DNA of 64,000 nt from Lepidurus packardi (GCA_023053545.1 JAKZAN010000004.1:12685235-12749234), one strand, 5' to 3'. Numbered from the stretch's first letter, positions 35,111 to 47,350 are shown. Notes: generated from the letters alone by a model not told the origin. A program made the numbers and translations.

Positions 35111-38100
35111 ATTGGTACACTAAACAGCACGACACTAATAAGCGGCTTGTAGGAAACTGGAAGGAGCAATCTGAGCGTTTCGTGCACATCCATCGCACGG
35201 ATGCTAACTCTTTTGGCTGCAAAACATAACAAGAGCGAGAACTCAGACGCGGACACGAACGAATCGTCTGGCCAGAAATCAATACTGGAAGCGTCGCGAT
35301 CCGAATTGGCCCAAATCCCAGTACCCAGACATGGCCCACATACCCAATAACCTTGGGAACTGGCCATTCGAAGGTAATTATGGCGCACTGAACTTTGATT
35401 ATCCTCCACCTCACTCAAAACGACCGACACTCGACTCTCCCACACAGTCAAGCCCAGCCGCTGTCTGGAAATGGCTAACAGCGCTTCCCCTACGTTGCGG
35501 CTTATGCCGCGTCAAAAAGCGCGCCGAAAGTGGGAACCAATCCGGAACTCGCTTTGGAGTTCATGGAATTCAAAGTCTTAATGAGGTATAAATGTGAAAT
35601 TAAGGCTGGAAATGGAACAGACTAATTGGCTTTGAAAACAGTTTTTTTTTTGTAAATTCCGTTTAATTAGTCGCGTTATTGCAACGAACTTCTAATTACA
35701 TGTTGGCTACCAGTTAGATTTTTTGTACAACAAGTCCACAGTTTGGTTTAACTAACCTGTCCAATGCATTACACAGGGATTGGGGGCAGGAGGGTAAATT
35801 CCAACACAAAAAAGGAAACAAACAAAAGCTCTATTATACCCTTTTCAGACACGAACAAGTCACCGCCTCTTCCTTTTTGCCGAAACGACGTTTTTTTCAT
35901 TTGTTTCTTTTTCTTTTTTTTACTGGCAACATAAAATCGTTTCTATAACAAAAACCAAAATTCGATTGGGAATAAGAGTGTTTTTTTTTCAGTGATATTT
36001 CCTCGCCAGGTGCTAAAAGATCACTTGGCTTTTTAGAAAACTCTTGAAATTCCAAACTCATAAAAAGCGGAAGATAAAATTTGGGGGGGGGAAGCAAGGA
36101 TTGTTAGGATGATTAGGAAACAAGCGAGGGAAACGCGTAAAAGGTGTGAATTACGGGGGGCACCTGAGGCATATGTCCTGAGTGTATCCATTAGGGACTA
36201 GGGAAAAAACTGCGGCTATATAGGGTAAACTTTTCCAGCCCTTGTGGGTAGAAAAAAACGGCCAAATCAAATCACAAATTAAAAACAAAAATAACAGAAA
36301 TTCCACGCACAGTGCTTCCGCAAAAGTCAATTTTTGGAAGCCATTTTGTGTAAGTGGGCCGGGAGAAGCACAGAGGATTTGGATTGGATACAATGTCGAT
36401 GAGGCTTCAAGGAAAAAGGATGTTCTTGCGTCTGTTTTACGTCGAAAGGTTTCTCTGGTTTACGATTTACGATAATTAAAGCAAGGCATGGGTTTTCATT
36501 TTAACCACGCTACGTATTGGGGTTTACTGGTGTGAAGAACGATGCAACTTGGAACAACCTTGATCAAAACAACCGGTATTGCTGTGTAAGTTGGCGAGGA
36601 TTCCCGTGAATCCTTCCCTTTCCCCCAATGAAACTGATCGACAAAGCAGCCACAAAGGGATGGTACATGGTTATAATTAGTGGGGGGGGGAACTTTTCAT
36701 GGGCAACATGAGGCGTGTTTTTGTTCTGGGCTAAGTGGAAACGAATCGAAATGAATTGCATTAGGGGGGAAATTAAGAGTTTGCATACTGCTCGTAAACG
36801 ATAAAAAGGGGGTAACACATGTCTGAAGAAACAAAAACTCCCATCTTTCTGCTTTGTTTTTCCAGGTCATATGGCACAAGTGACGCGAAGCTCCACATTG
36901 TCTAAGCTCCTCTACAAAGATGCACAAAGATCCACACATGATAACAACTGGCACACTTTCTTTTCTTTCTGTTTCAACGCATTTTAAAACCATTATTTTA
37001 AGCTCAACATCGAATTAGCTAAACCGGACCTTCAATTTTTTTGGCTCTAAAGGTGAAATGTCCAAACCATTTCCTTTTTAAATTGGGTTTCAACCGTTTT
37101 CCTTGGCAAATGAATGGAGAAGGGGGTTTTTCCACTATTTCTCTTCGGGTTGGGACTTTCTGATGCTTTTTGAAGGGTAGTTTCAATGGGTCGTTTTTTT
37201 AAAAAATAAAACCGGATTCCTCGGATTAAGTTCTACATGTCAACAACAATGCATGACAAGACCGTTACTGGAAGTTTCATCCCATGCTTTTTTCTTTCGT
37301 TTTACTTTATGAGGTAGTGGAATGAACCCATGTCGAAGCTGGGTTCTGAGATGAGATACGAAAACGGCCCTACCATCCTTTTCCCCTTTCTTAACAACAC
37401 AAACACAATAGAACTTACAAGTTACACAGGTGGGGCGCTAGTAAACGATAAGAATGAACTCATTACCTACGACTAAAAAAAAGAGACAACAGGCCTGCTT
37501 TTCACTAGATTCAAAAAACTCCCAACCTCACACAGTTCCCATATGCTTTCCCGCAGGAGTGAAAAAAAGACCTGTCAATGGCTCCTATTCACAACGCTAG
37601 AACATGACACATTTCATGGCGACCTACACAAATGTAAACCTAATACGGCACATGGGTACAACATGACACTCTCCTTTGTATGGCAATTAGCGTTGTAATA
37701 CACCTGCTAAATCTCGTAACGGTATTGCTGATGGGGTTCACCGAACCTGCTGGTCTGGTGGGGTTTGGGGCTGTCCGCAAAAGAGTTTCTGTCCAATCCC
37801 CAAACTGTTTTTCCCAAAGCTCGGTCTAGAACCAGAAAGTTTCCCTCCTGGGCGTCTTTTTCGATTCGAGTCCTTCAGAAATCGAGGAAAAAACCGGCTC
37901 TTTTTGGCTCGCAGCCAAAGGCTTGACATTTAGTTCATTGTGGTTTGGAATTTCGACACCTCCCAAGCCAGGCTTACGCTTTTCCATCCAAACTCCATGA
38001 AAATCCTCCATTCCAACTCGCATCGAGTCCCAAGCTTCTCTCCGAAACGTTTCTAGAAAGCGGCTACAAATTTCCCTCAATTTAATGTGGTGTGTGGTTT

Positions 38101-38744
38101 TATTTCTGCGGGTTTCTTGGGTTGTAAAGTTATATGGGTCATTCTTTTGAAGAGGCAGAAAACTTGTTTTTTTTAGAAAAAAGTCTCAAGGCATTGTCGT
38201 TCTAACACTCACCGGGTACGCAGAATTCACTGGAATACTCTTTTTTCGTTTAAAAAATGGATTTCCTTTAGTCAGCAATAGACTGGGGGTCGGGGTGACT
38301 ATGTACGCTTCGTTTCTGTTATGAAAAAGGGGTGTAATTAAACTATGTCGGTTTTTTCGAGAACCAGAGGTAGCCCATTGCACGTGATAGTTGCGGAAAT
38401 AACAATCTTCTAAAATCCTATTAACAAGAATGCCAAGGAGCGACTGCACAACCTGAGAGAAGTTACTGGATTGCTAGTAATTCCATTGATCGGGAGGTTC
38501 ATATATAATATATACTGCTATGTGTTACTCTATTCTGCTTTTTTGCACGTGGCAAAAGTCCATAAAGTTTCAAAAGACAAAAAGTCTGGGCTTCTCGCTT
38601 GCTCTTCTTCTACAGGCAGAGGTAGTTCTAATACAGTTTCATTCTAACAAAAATTCTTCCGTTTTTGTCCTCAGCTTCCCAAGGATTACTCGTTTAGAGC
38701 GAGCTTTGAATTGCGCTCGCGTAGACACGTTTTCCGGCCTAGAA
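35111..38744. other. Non-coding, no gene seen
   Basis: T- and G-runs and short frames only. The two overlapping minus frames at 35,064-35,451 have no recognisable domain. Confidence 0.4.
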
Positions 38745-38810
38745 AAAGCCGAATCATTGCAAATCATTCAGAAACGATTCAGAATGATTCAGAATCATTT
38801 CAAAGGACAA
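38745..38810. repeat. Tandem gattcagaatc-type repeat
   Basis: Successive units: aaatcattcag, aaacgattcag, aatgattcag, aatcatttc, with period about 10-11 bases. Confidence 0.85.
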
Positions 38811-39915
38811 AGTTAATGCCTTCTCACTATTATTGCCCTCGATTGCTTTTTTGTTGGGGTTGGTTTCAAGTGTCGAATCAAAAGACAAAAAGTGTCAAAA
38901 CGAAAAAGTTAAAATTTCCCAAACGAAAAGGAACAAGAAAATTAAGATGCTTTTCCTCTTCCCAAGACGGAAACGCATGTTTTAGACTTTTCTCCCCCCA
39001 ACTGGTTTTGCCTTTTCAATTGCCGGATTTTCGCCCAACCCCCTCCGATTCTTTTCTCGTCTTCGAAACTGAAAGCGATTTGCCATCACATGGATTGTAG
39101 CGCCGCGCGCTTCTTAAGGCCATTCAAGACGTATTTCCAATCGCGGGTCACAACGCTTATTTTTCCACCTAACGCTAAAAAAACACAATGGCTCCGAAGC
39201 CTGCTAAATCAATCCGCACCCCTAAAACTTGTAACAATCACCTTAACTTAAGTCTCAATTTTGTAAATGACCGGGTCTTAATTTGGGACTCGGACATGGC
39301 TCCACTTTTCCTCGAATTCCGGCCATTTTTCCCATCTTTTCTTTCCAGAACGAGCTTCTGCTCCCCAATGCGTTTCCAAAATCTGGTCATTCCAAAAGTT
39401 CTCCCAACCGCTTCCAGTAATCCGGTATTGCTGTGTTATTATCCCTCTGCTGCAGCTTTTTGCGGATCAAAATGCTTCGTCTGGCTGGAATCTTCGTTTT
39501 TTGGCACACAAATCCTTCTTTTCTTTTCCCCCCGAAACGTTTTCCGAAATCCTGTTTCTTCATTTTTCGGGTTTGAGTTATCTGTGTTTCTTTCTTTCTT
39601 TTTTTTTTTTAGTGTGGAGCGCTTCGACGCACAAAAACCCACTACGTTTGTTTTGCCCTCAACCACGACGATGTACTATGCATAGTCTATTGCATAATGG
39701 AAACTGTTAACGCGTTTTCTTGCATCGCGAAAATGAAAACGGATTCTTCCCTTCCTTTTTTTTCGAGAAAAGGGAAAAACGCAACGAAATCCAAATGGGC
39801 GTTAAAAAAACAGCGGCGTCACCGGGTTCGGTCACAAGGTACCGGGCTTCGAAAAACAGTTACACCAATTCATCGATTTTTTTTGCCATTTTTTTTTTTC
39901 CGTTCCTTTCTTCTA

Positions 39916-39948
<33 letters not shown>

Positions 39949-39961
39949 AAAACTGTTCTCG
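38811..39961 (-). other. Sequence 3' of the abrupt stop codon (3' UTR or flank)
   Basis: In the transcript direction a genomic run of 28 A residues (39,943-39,916) begins only 18 bases after the stop codon. I find no AATAAA or ATTAAA on the minus strand between the stop and about 38,950. The true end of the mRNA is therefore not visible. Several plus-strand frames here lack domains. Confidence 0.4.
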
Positions 39962-40968
39962 TTAACGACCGGATTCAGCCCGAGCCGGTGATCTTCGATC
40001 CCGGCCGCCTTCATTCTCGCTCTGGTAGTCCATTTTGTCGTCGTTGCCCTTCAAACGGCGGCTGGGGTGCCCGCCTTGATTGGCGGCCGCAGCGGCGGCC
40101 GCGGCGGCGGCTGAATGTTCCGCGATTAACTGGAGATACGTATCCAATAAAGCACTACCCGTTCCGGCCCCGGCGGCGGCCGCCGCGGCCGCCATAGCGG
40201 CGTTGGCGACCGCCGGCCCGGAGGGCGGAGCCCCGCCCCCTCCCGCTTCCATCCAGTTGTCCGCGGCGACGGTTTGGCTCAAGTTTTGCATGGTCCTGGA
40301 AGATTTGGGTCCGCGTTGGGAAGAGCCCGCCACGTTGATGACGGAGGAAGAGCCGTAGGGGTGAAGACTTCTTTCCAAGGATCGCGACCGTTCGCGATCC
40401 CGTTCGCGCTCGCGATCGCCTCGATCTCGCTCGCGCTCCCTTTCGTCCCGATCCCGCTCCAGGCGTCGCATCATCCGGTGGGCGTTGTAGTCCTCGAAGC
40501 TGCTGACGTCTTCCGCGAGGGCGAGACTTGACCGGTGCGACTGGAGGCCGCCCACGGTGGGCGTGGGCGGAATGCCCGGTGATTTGAGCTCGAGGCGCAG
40601 GTCGGCGGTACGACCACGCGGGTTGCCGCTGGTGGGTGAGGCGCGGGCGGCGAGTTCGGCCGGTGAGATCTTGACGCCGGCCTTGGCCAGTAAGCAAGAG
40701 GCGAGAACGGGGTCAAAGGGCGAGGGCATGGGCAAAACGGGCAGATCTTTGGTGCTGATCCCGCGGTGCTGGCGACTCATGTGAGAATGGAGCGAGTTGC
40801 GCGACTTGGCCACCGTCCCGCACAAAACGCAGCGGTAGCCCGGACACACGGTGTGCTTGTCTTCCAAATGAGTCCGTAAGGTATGTGCTGATCGATAGAT
40901 CTTCCCGCATTGAGGGCACGGGCGAGGATCAGTGGCTCGGATTCGCATCAAATCCAAAGATCGGCGTG
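39962..40968 (-). CDS. ab: abrupt, last coding exon: two C2H2 zinc fingers and C-terminal tail
   Basis: The exon starts after ttttttcctag at 40,969 and ends at TAA (39,964-39,962). It completes a split codon (G from the previous exon plus CA, giving Ala) and adds 334 residues. Two C2H2 fingers follow in tandem: C-x2-C-x12-H-x4-H starting CPQCGKIYRSAHTLRTHLED and C-x2-C-x12-H-x4-H starting CVLCGTVAKSRNSLHSHMSR. The linker after them contains GISTKDLPVLPMPSPFDP and LLAKAGVKISPAELAARASP, which I recognise as the abrupt signature. A long Arg/Glu/Asp-rich stretch (ERERDRGDRERERDRE), a Ser/Gly/Pro region, poly-Ala tracts and LLDTYLQLIAEHS follow, the last also found in insect abrupt. The fingers bind DNA in the nucleus. 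The exon is very GC-rich, far above its surroundings. Confidence 0.88.
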
Positions 40969-42025
40969 CTAGGAAAAAAGGAAAATTCCGTTAGAGAACT
41001 GGACTTGTTAGCAAACTTGTAATGCGACTTTCAGTCCACCATACACTGTTCCGGACTCGATACGGAAGGGCTATTTTTCACTGTTGTCAAATACGAATGG
41101 GCTCGTCTCGCTAACCTAGCTGGCAGGTACTACACATTCCCCAATTTTTCTTTGTTGTGGTTCTATTCTCTTTTCAAATGAAAACCACCCTTAGTGCTTC
41201 CCTACCGTTTTCCCCAGCCAGCCCCGCAAGTCACAAAGTCACCATAGGTTGGGCTATGTCACTGTAACTAATCCCATTGGAGTTTAACTTGATGCAAAGA
41301 AAGAAGACATGCAGGCTTGGGTATCCATGTAAATCCTGGGCAAAGTTTCGTATCTGACAAGAAATATGAAAGGAATCGATAAAGTACCATGGGTCACGGA
41401 AAAAGTTGTGATTAGGACTGAAAAAAAGTAGCCCGAGCAAGTCACGCGTTGATTAGCGCAGACCACAGACCACGTTGGGTTGCTTGACTGGCTTTGCGTG
41501 ATTGTCAGTTCATTTTTTGTTCCTCGTTCACCCCCGTCTCCCCCCAAAGCTTGGCGGAGTTTATGAACTCTGAGGAGACTAACCCCTTCCACCGACGGAA
41601 GTTTCCCGAGTCCAAGACAAGCCAAGAAAAGAAAAAAACAACCTAAAAAGAAGTTTTCTCCGTCCCGGTTTGTGTCTTTCCACACGCGATTGTCAAGTCA
41701 GGCTTGGGCTATTACAAAACACAATTAACGTTTTCTTCGTGGCGTACATGTTTAACAACTTTGTGACTTGCGGAGAACCCGTGGCGGACTCAAAGGGTTC
41801 GCTTTTTTGGGGCGGAAAAATAAGAAAACTTACCATGCGAGAGTTCTTGTCCCGAGTTTTGGAGTCCAGACGGGCCAGGGAATAAACTGTGTAAACCTGG
41901 GCACACGCAAGAAAAGCATTTGACTTATTCGATCCGGCTTTGATTAACGAAAACTCGAGATAGCAAGCGAGAGCACGACCGAGAGTGGGTTTTGCCTTTG
42001 CTTTACCATTTCTTTTTGATTCTAC
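40969..42025 (-). other. ab: abrupt intron 3 (1,057 bases, phase 1)
   Basis: GT at 42,025-42,024 (CAAG|GTAGAA) and AG at 40,970-40,969 after a T-rich tract. It holds repeat family D copy 4, including a TTCACTGTTG motif at 41,079. Confidence 0.85.
41055..41230 (+). repeat. Repeat family D, copy 4, inside an abrupt intron
   Basis: gttccggactcgatacgg, tttttcactgttgtc, aatttttctttgttgtgg and the 23-base block accgttttccccagccagcc plus ccg (identical to 3,385-3,407) occur in order. It lies antisense to abrupt. Confidence 0.75.
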
Positions 42026-42548
42026 CTTGCAAGTTCAAGAGAGGATGGGTATAGCCAGGCGGTGGCAACAATTCAGGGGGCAGTTGTCGGTCATTGACGT
42101 GGCCGTAACCTTCCTCGCCATAATCTCCTGACTCTGACTTGGGGAAATCATTGGCGTCGCTCCGTTCGCGGTCCGAGGCTTCCGAGTCTTCGCTGTCGCT
42201 GCCGGCTTCGTCATGATGGCCCGCCCCGTGCTCGTGGTTCCTTGCATTGCCGTAATGACTCGTCACCTCTAATTGACTTCGCGTGGCGAGCAAATGGGCC
42301 ATCAAACTGGGCGACCGGCCCTCCAACGCTTGACTCAGGAGCGAGTGGCTGTCTGCGTTCTTGTCCTCGTCCCCAGCGTCCGTTTTCAAGCCGGGGTGGT
42401 GGTTCAAGGTCAAGGATGGAGGCCCGCCGTTTTGCGGAAACTCGTGGATTTCCACGCGAGGACGCTTCCGGGCAGGAGGCGGAGACAGTCTCCCGCACCG
42501 AGCGGGGGAAGATGCTCTGGAAGACCCAGAACCCGAGTATTCTGACGC
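42026..42548 (-). CDS. ab: abrupt, linker exon with basic nuclear-localisation stretch
   Basis: It starts after ttgtgtttatag (AG at 42,550-42,549) and ends CAAG|GTAGAA at 42,026, leaving phase 1. It adds 174 codons and one base. The peptide opens ASEYSGSGSSRASSPARC and has LSPPPARKRPRVEIHEFP, a likely SPxxx-KRPRV nuclear localisation signal. It continues with a Gln/His and acidic Ser/Glu/Asp region (EAGSDSEDSEASDRERSD) and ends PPELLPPPGYTHPLLNLQ. This low-complexity linker separates the BTB domain from the zinc fingers, as in other BTB-C2H2 factors. The frame joins both neighbours exactly. An alternative GTG-initiated reading inside it is not needed. Confidence 0.85.
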
Positions 42549-42632
42549 CTATAAACACAATGTAATACGACATGTTATTAAAAGAAGCTTGCTAGGCGAT
42601 AGAAAAGACTTGTAAGAGGAGCTTAAACGTAC
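42549..42632 (-). other. ab: abrupt intron 2 (84 bases, phase 0)
   Basis: Donor CCT|GTACGT at 42,632 and acceptor tttatag at 42,549. Its short length contrasts with the other introns of the gene. Confidence 0.85.
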
Positions 42633-42824
42633 AGGCTTGCTGAACTGTTTGCCTGGGAGGTCGGCCAAACCTTTAATTTGCAAAGTTCGGGCGGCATGGA
42701 GCACTCCCGTGAGCTGTTCTTGGGAAACGGACACTTCTCCATGATACATGAACTGCAACAGCGCTTCCATATCTCTCCACAGCACATCTCGGAGAATAAC
42801 GATGGGATGTTGGCAAGGGTTCGC
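42633..42824 (-). CDS. ab: abrupt, exon encoding second half of the BTB/POZ domain
   Basis: The exon lies between atttacag (AG at 42,826-42,825) and CCT|GTACGT. It encodes 64 residues in phase 0 at both ends, starting ANPCQHPIVILRDVLWRDME, then LLQFMYHGEVSVSQEQL and LQIKGLADL. These are the second-half landmarks of a tramtrack-group BTB domain: the NPC.HP.VIL.DV strand, the F-M-Y-x-G-E-V motif and the final L-x-I-x-G-L-A helix. The BTB domain mediates dimerisation and recruits corepressors. Confidence 0.92.
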
Positions 42825-44325
42825 CTGTAAATTGCCAAATTTTAAACATTAGTAGAACGAAACTCTTTCACCAAGTTTGCACAAAAACACGAAATTTGAA
42901 CAAGTACTGTTGTGGCAAAACAACGGAATCGATATTTGGAAGACCGTTCACAACAGCCGATTAACTGCGAATCGATTAGAACTCGCAAAACTGGCGCCGA
43001 TAGCGTTCTGTCATGGTTGGGAGAATCATGCGTTCCATAAATAATTAAAAAATCTGCGGTATTTTTACCGATCCGAGCTAGAATTTTCTGCCTATCTTTG
43101 GAAAACTATCCAAGGCACCTTTCTGGCCAAAACTGTGATCGTTACATTAGTGATATAGCGGAAAAAACGACATTCTGAAATCGGTATTGTGTGGGGAAAT
43201 TGGGAGGGAGGAGGAAGGGCGGTTTGGGGAGGGAACGAACGTTTTTCGCGCCAAAACCGACTTTGTTGTGTTGCGAAACTTTAATGAAACAGCCATAGTA
43301 CTCTTTTTTAGTCAAGTGTGAAATCTTTTAAGAGTGCCATGACATAGTGAACTTAAACGTTATTTAAGAAACGAACGCATATTTCGAATATTTAAACTTT
43401 TATAGTGCGTCGTCCGTTAGTTAAAATTAAAACACAGTATGAAACGCCACAGTGAAAATTTATTTGAAGTGAACATCAGTCAAGTGCAACCTCGAAATTG
43501 GGCGGTATAAATGAGCATTCTAACAGGCAAAAAGGCCCCCAAAATGGCTCAAGAATGAAATTTCGCGCCATTCGCCTTTCTGAAACCGGAATCGCGAGGA
43601 ACTGAATCGGTACCTCCAGATGCACAGTTTTAAATTAATTTCTAAATCCGTATCTAGTATTTCCTGGCATGTTAGGGCTCAAAAGAAAGCACTCAAAACT
43701 GTGTAAGACGACACCAACAGATGGCGTTTGCATATCCTTTTCCTATCTAATTAACGTTTTATGAGGTGGGAAAACACCCAAATGTTTGCGATTTTTTTAA
43801 AGACATCCCCAGTACATGGATTGCTTTGCCCTTATTTTAGAATTCTGCCCAGGTAAGCCGTTGGTTATTTTCCAAATTTTCTATGAAGATAGATCGAACG
43901 TAGTTATCAGGGCCAAATTTCCTTCTCGCACGGAAATATACTTGGCACAGCTCCATATTTAAGTTTAAGTGCACTAATGTTGCTTTGCCGTCATGCAGTA
44001 AGTTTCTAACTGAAGCTGAATGTTCTTAAAGCTTGGCAGTAGGCTTGTCATGATTAAACTGCATCTTTTTCAATCAAGAGTCCCCCTGATAACGTACACA
44101 AAGTGCCTCGCGGTGCAATGTTTTCTTACCTATTGCCTACGTTCTAGGGACTAAATGGCTATTTCCTCAGCCAAAAAAACTAGTTTTGCCTGCGTATCAG
44201 GGTCTATATTCTCTTCAAAGTGATTTCTAAAAATCGAGCGCCAGATTCAATCTGTGTCCTTGTATCGAAAATCTGTCTACTTGTAACGAAAATCTGTGTA
44301 CTTGTAACGAAACGAAAAGCAGTAC
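42825..44325 (-). other. ab: abrupt intron 1 of those visible (1,501 bases, phase 0)
   Basis: Donor CTCAAG|GTACTG at 44,325 and acceptor TTTACAG at 42,825. It splits the BTB domain between HLLK and ANPC. The donor-proximal end carries a small local duplication, acttgtaacgaaaatctgt-like, at 44,265-44,315. No other feature seen. Confidence 0.85.
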
Positions 44326-44638
44326 CTTGAGCAAGTGTCGAAAGTAGGAGCTGCATGCAGAAAGCACGACTTTATGGGCCGTAAAAGATCGCCCTTCGCA
44401 AGCGAGGGTCACGTCCACGAAGTCTTCTTGATCTCGTAAATGGCGAAATGAGGTTAGAATGCTGGCTTGAAAGTCGTTCCACCGCAAACTGTAATGCTGC
44501 TCGTCATTACTGTGGCTGTTGAGGTGCGGAATCAGTCCCGGTGGTGCAATCACTTCCTTCCTGCTATTGTTGCTGTTCTCCAGTACGGGGCCCACACATG
44601 GACTGGGCTCTCGCCCTGATCCCGGTCCCCCGATGTTA
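44326..44638 (-). CDS. ab: abrupt, exon encoding first half of the BTB/POZ domain
   Basis: It follows a plausible acceptor (gttattcgtgatttag, AG at 44,640-44,639) and ends CTCAAG|GTACTG. The reading frame gives about 104 residues. After a short Ser/Asn/Pro-rich lead come [37 protein letters not shown] and [20 protein letters not shown], which is the canonical first half of a tramtrack-group BTB domain; the [14 protein letters not shown] form is typical of abrupt. No in-frame ATG exists in the exon (the reading before GPVLEN is GTG, and an in-frame stop lies just 5' of the acceptor), so the initiator Met must be in an upstream exon that supplies two bases of the first codon. I could not identify it. 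Confidence 0.88.
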
Positions 44639-46399
44639 CTAAATCACGAATAACGAAAGATTAGAACCTCATTCTCTCCTCCAGAAAACGAACTTGGACT
44701 TGTATGATTTTTCCTTGATTTTTCAATGCATCTCGTATTTATTTCTCGTATTTATTGTCTCGTATTTATTTTGGCAGATGCTGAAATTTCCAGCGAAAAC
44801 TCACTTGGGTTCATGATCCTTGATCATTGGCGCGTCAGGGCTACATTCCAGCCCCAACCCTCTCCCTTCCACGTCGGAAGCCAGCTTGGAAACAACGGTA
44901 TCGTCTTGTGTAATTTTCTTTCTAAAGTCCAATTGGTTTCTGGCTAATCTGCCAAGGTCTTGCACCCAAGCCCAGCGCTTGTTTTTCCTTATTATTTTTT
45001 AATCACTCCCGTTATTAGCTACACATCCGGATCCGGCTTTCATCTGCAATGAGAAATGGGGCATTACCACACCGTTTGGGGGGCATTTTCCCAGAATCAC
45101 GCCAGAACACAACAAGAGAGACAATCGTGTCTGAAGATTAGCCGGGCCGTACTGCCAGAGCACCGTTTTTGTCATTGCAACATGCATATCAATTACGCCC
45201 TTCAACACATTTGCTTTCCCCACCGTGACGAGCACAATCCGCATGATTCAGCCGGTTCTTCCAAACTGTTTATGAAGGCCGTCCACGTATTAGCCCTGCT
45301 TATGCTTACGCAGAACGCCCGTTTTTTCTAGTTTATTTCAACCCCATATGCTTTTTCTAGTTACGAACGCCAACCCAATAGTAAGCCATGCATTGGAAAT
45401 GTTCCCGAGTCGCAAGTACCAGGCAGGCAGAATAAGACGAAGAGGGACCAGAAGAAAGGGGCAAAGCAAAGGAAAAAGGTGTGGCATGACAAGGCTGCAA
45501 GTCCTGAGCAAATATTGATTCACGCGTAATCACAGTCTCGTCCTCGACTCGGCCTAGGCCTAAGCGCGACTCGCTTGGCCTCCAATACCCCCTTTTTTAA
45601 CCCCACTTGGTCTCGGCTGTGCCCACCCTCTTCGGAGGGTTCACGTCTTGGGATGCGCGCCTTATCAAGCCCACCCCTTTTCGCCTGTTTTAGTACCCAT
45701 CCCGGGTAATTAAAGAGACAGAATTCAAGTCTACGCTGCTCTGTCTCGCTCGCTCGCTGACTTTGCTTTTCGGTTTGTTTCAGGTTCGCATGCGTGTACG
45801 GTATACAGCGTCCATCACATGACACAGGTTTTGGGGGCCTTACGAAAACAGCGTTTAAAAAAAACGGGCCCTTCGAAAAGAAAAATCTTCCCCCCAAAGA
45901 AGCTAAAAATAAGAAACACAGCACTTTTGCTTTTGGCGTAAGAAAAGCCAGGCGCGAAATTCACGACTCGATAAGAACGCCTTTACGTTCTCTCGCTGTA
46001 AATATAGAGATGTACGGTATACATTCCGTTCCGTTGGGCCTGGTTTTTTCGGGGACAGAAATCAATACGCTCCCATCACTGTACTCACGTAACTGATTCT
46101 CGGCCTTTTTTTCGCTCGGATTTTTGTTTCAATCCTTTAGCTTTCCCAGTGACATGCAAACAGAGTGGAGAAAAAGAAGGAATGGCGAGCCGAGTTCGTT
46201 GAGTACAACCAACGGGTGAGATTCGCGAAATCTGTCGAAAAAAGATCCGTTTTTTTTACCTTTTCAAAGCCCTTGTTAATCGTTTACTCATTGCCTGAGA
46301 GACGATGTTGCCTTTGTTTTTAGCGGCGTAAAAAAGACTCGAGCGTCGTCATGTTTTCTGAAGATTTTGGCGGCATTGGGGTGGGAAATTTAAAAAAAA
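44639..46399. other. Region 5' of the first visible abrupt exon; no exon assigned
   Basis: Must contain or precede abrupt's upstream intron. Frames here show no domains. gtacggtatac occurs at 45,797 and 46,011. Confidence 0.35.
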
Positions 46400-47350
46400 T
46401 AAGACAATCCTTATACTTTTTCATTCACTGCGGAAGTCGCGCGCGCGGAAGTTCTGGGGTCTGTAGTAGGGGTGATTCGTGAAGCTCGAGTTCGTCACAA
46501 CTCGGTATTTTTCTTTTTTATCCAAGACTCCCCCTCCTCGCTCCTCTCACACTCGCGCTTTCACGGTCAATTCCATTGATTCCACGTGCCCTTTCACCTC
46601 CCCCACCTGGCTTTTTGCACGAGAGACACACTTTGGAAAACGCTCGTCGCCAAACGGGAAACCAAGTTTGCTTAACAGCCCCTCCGAATACGTAAATCCT
46701 GTGTGGCGCGGAAAAACTTGGCCCCACTCTCCCCCGCTTGTGTTCTGGGGCCACTTGCACGTTTTCTGTTGTCGGGCTGAACAACGCGCACAGTAGTTGA
46801 AGCTTGCAAAAAAAGCTGCTAGAAAAAGGTACGGCGATGAGGGGGAGCTCACTGGGCATAGACAGCGAGCCGTCGAATGAAAAAGATTCCCGGACTCTGG
46901 TGGGAAAATAGCACAAGTTCTTTTTTGTTTTCTTTTTTGCGGGACCGCCACACCCTTGCTCCCGCCCTGGGAAATGCGAGACACACAATGGTCCGTCTCG
47001 TTATCCGTACTTAGGCCGACTGCATATGCAAGGCCCGGCGACGCACACTCTTCTTGCACTACTACTCACTCAACTACCCAAACTCGGCCTGCCTTCTTTA
47101 CCCGACTCAAGAACGTTCGTTTCATTGGTACTCCGCCAGGCCAGGCACACAACTCGACCCGGCACGCCAGGCACCGCACGGCAATGCCTTTCCCCTCGTT
47201 CCCTTTCGCCGAGTACTCACTCAACTCGACTCAAACTCACTATACAACTTACAACAAGCCCCGGCTTTTCTTTTCTAGCTTCCCGCGCTGCGTTCGGCTG
47301 GCGTTGCGTGTGGCGTCCGCCGCGTTTGGCCTTGCGTTTTCGGTTCGCCC

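Noticed and set aside
40155..40697. 180-codon Arg/Gly-rich frame on the minus strand
   Set aside because: It is an out-of-frame shadow of the GC-rich last exon of abrupt; the abrupt frame has clear zinc fingers and splice phase.
42003..42455. Abrupt linker exon starting translation at an internal start
   Set aside because: The apparent start is GTG in the middle of a frame that extends back to a good splice acceptor.
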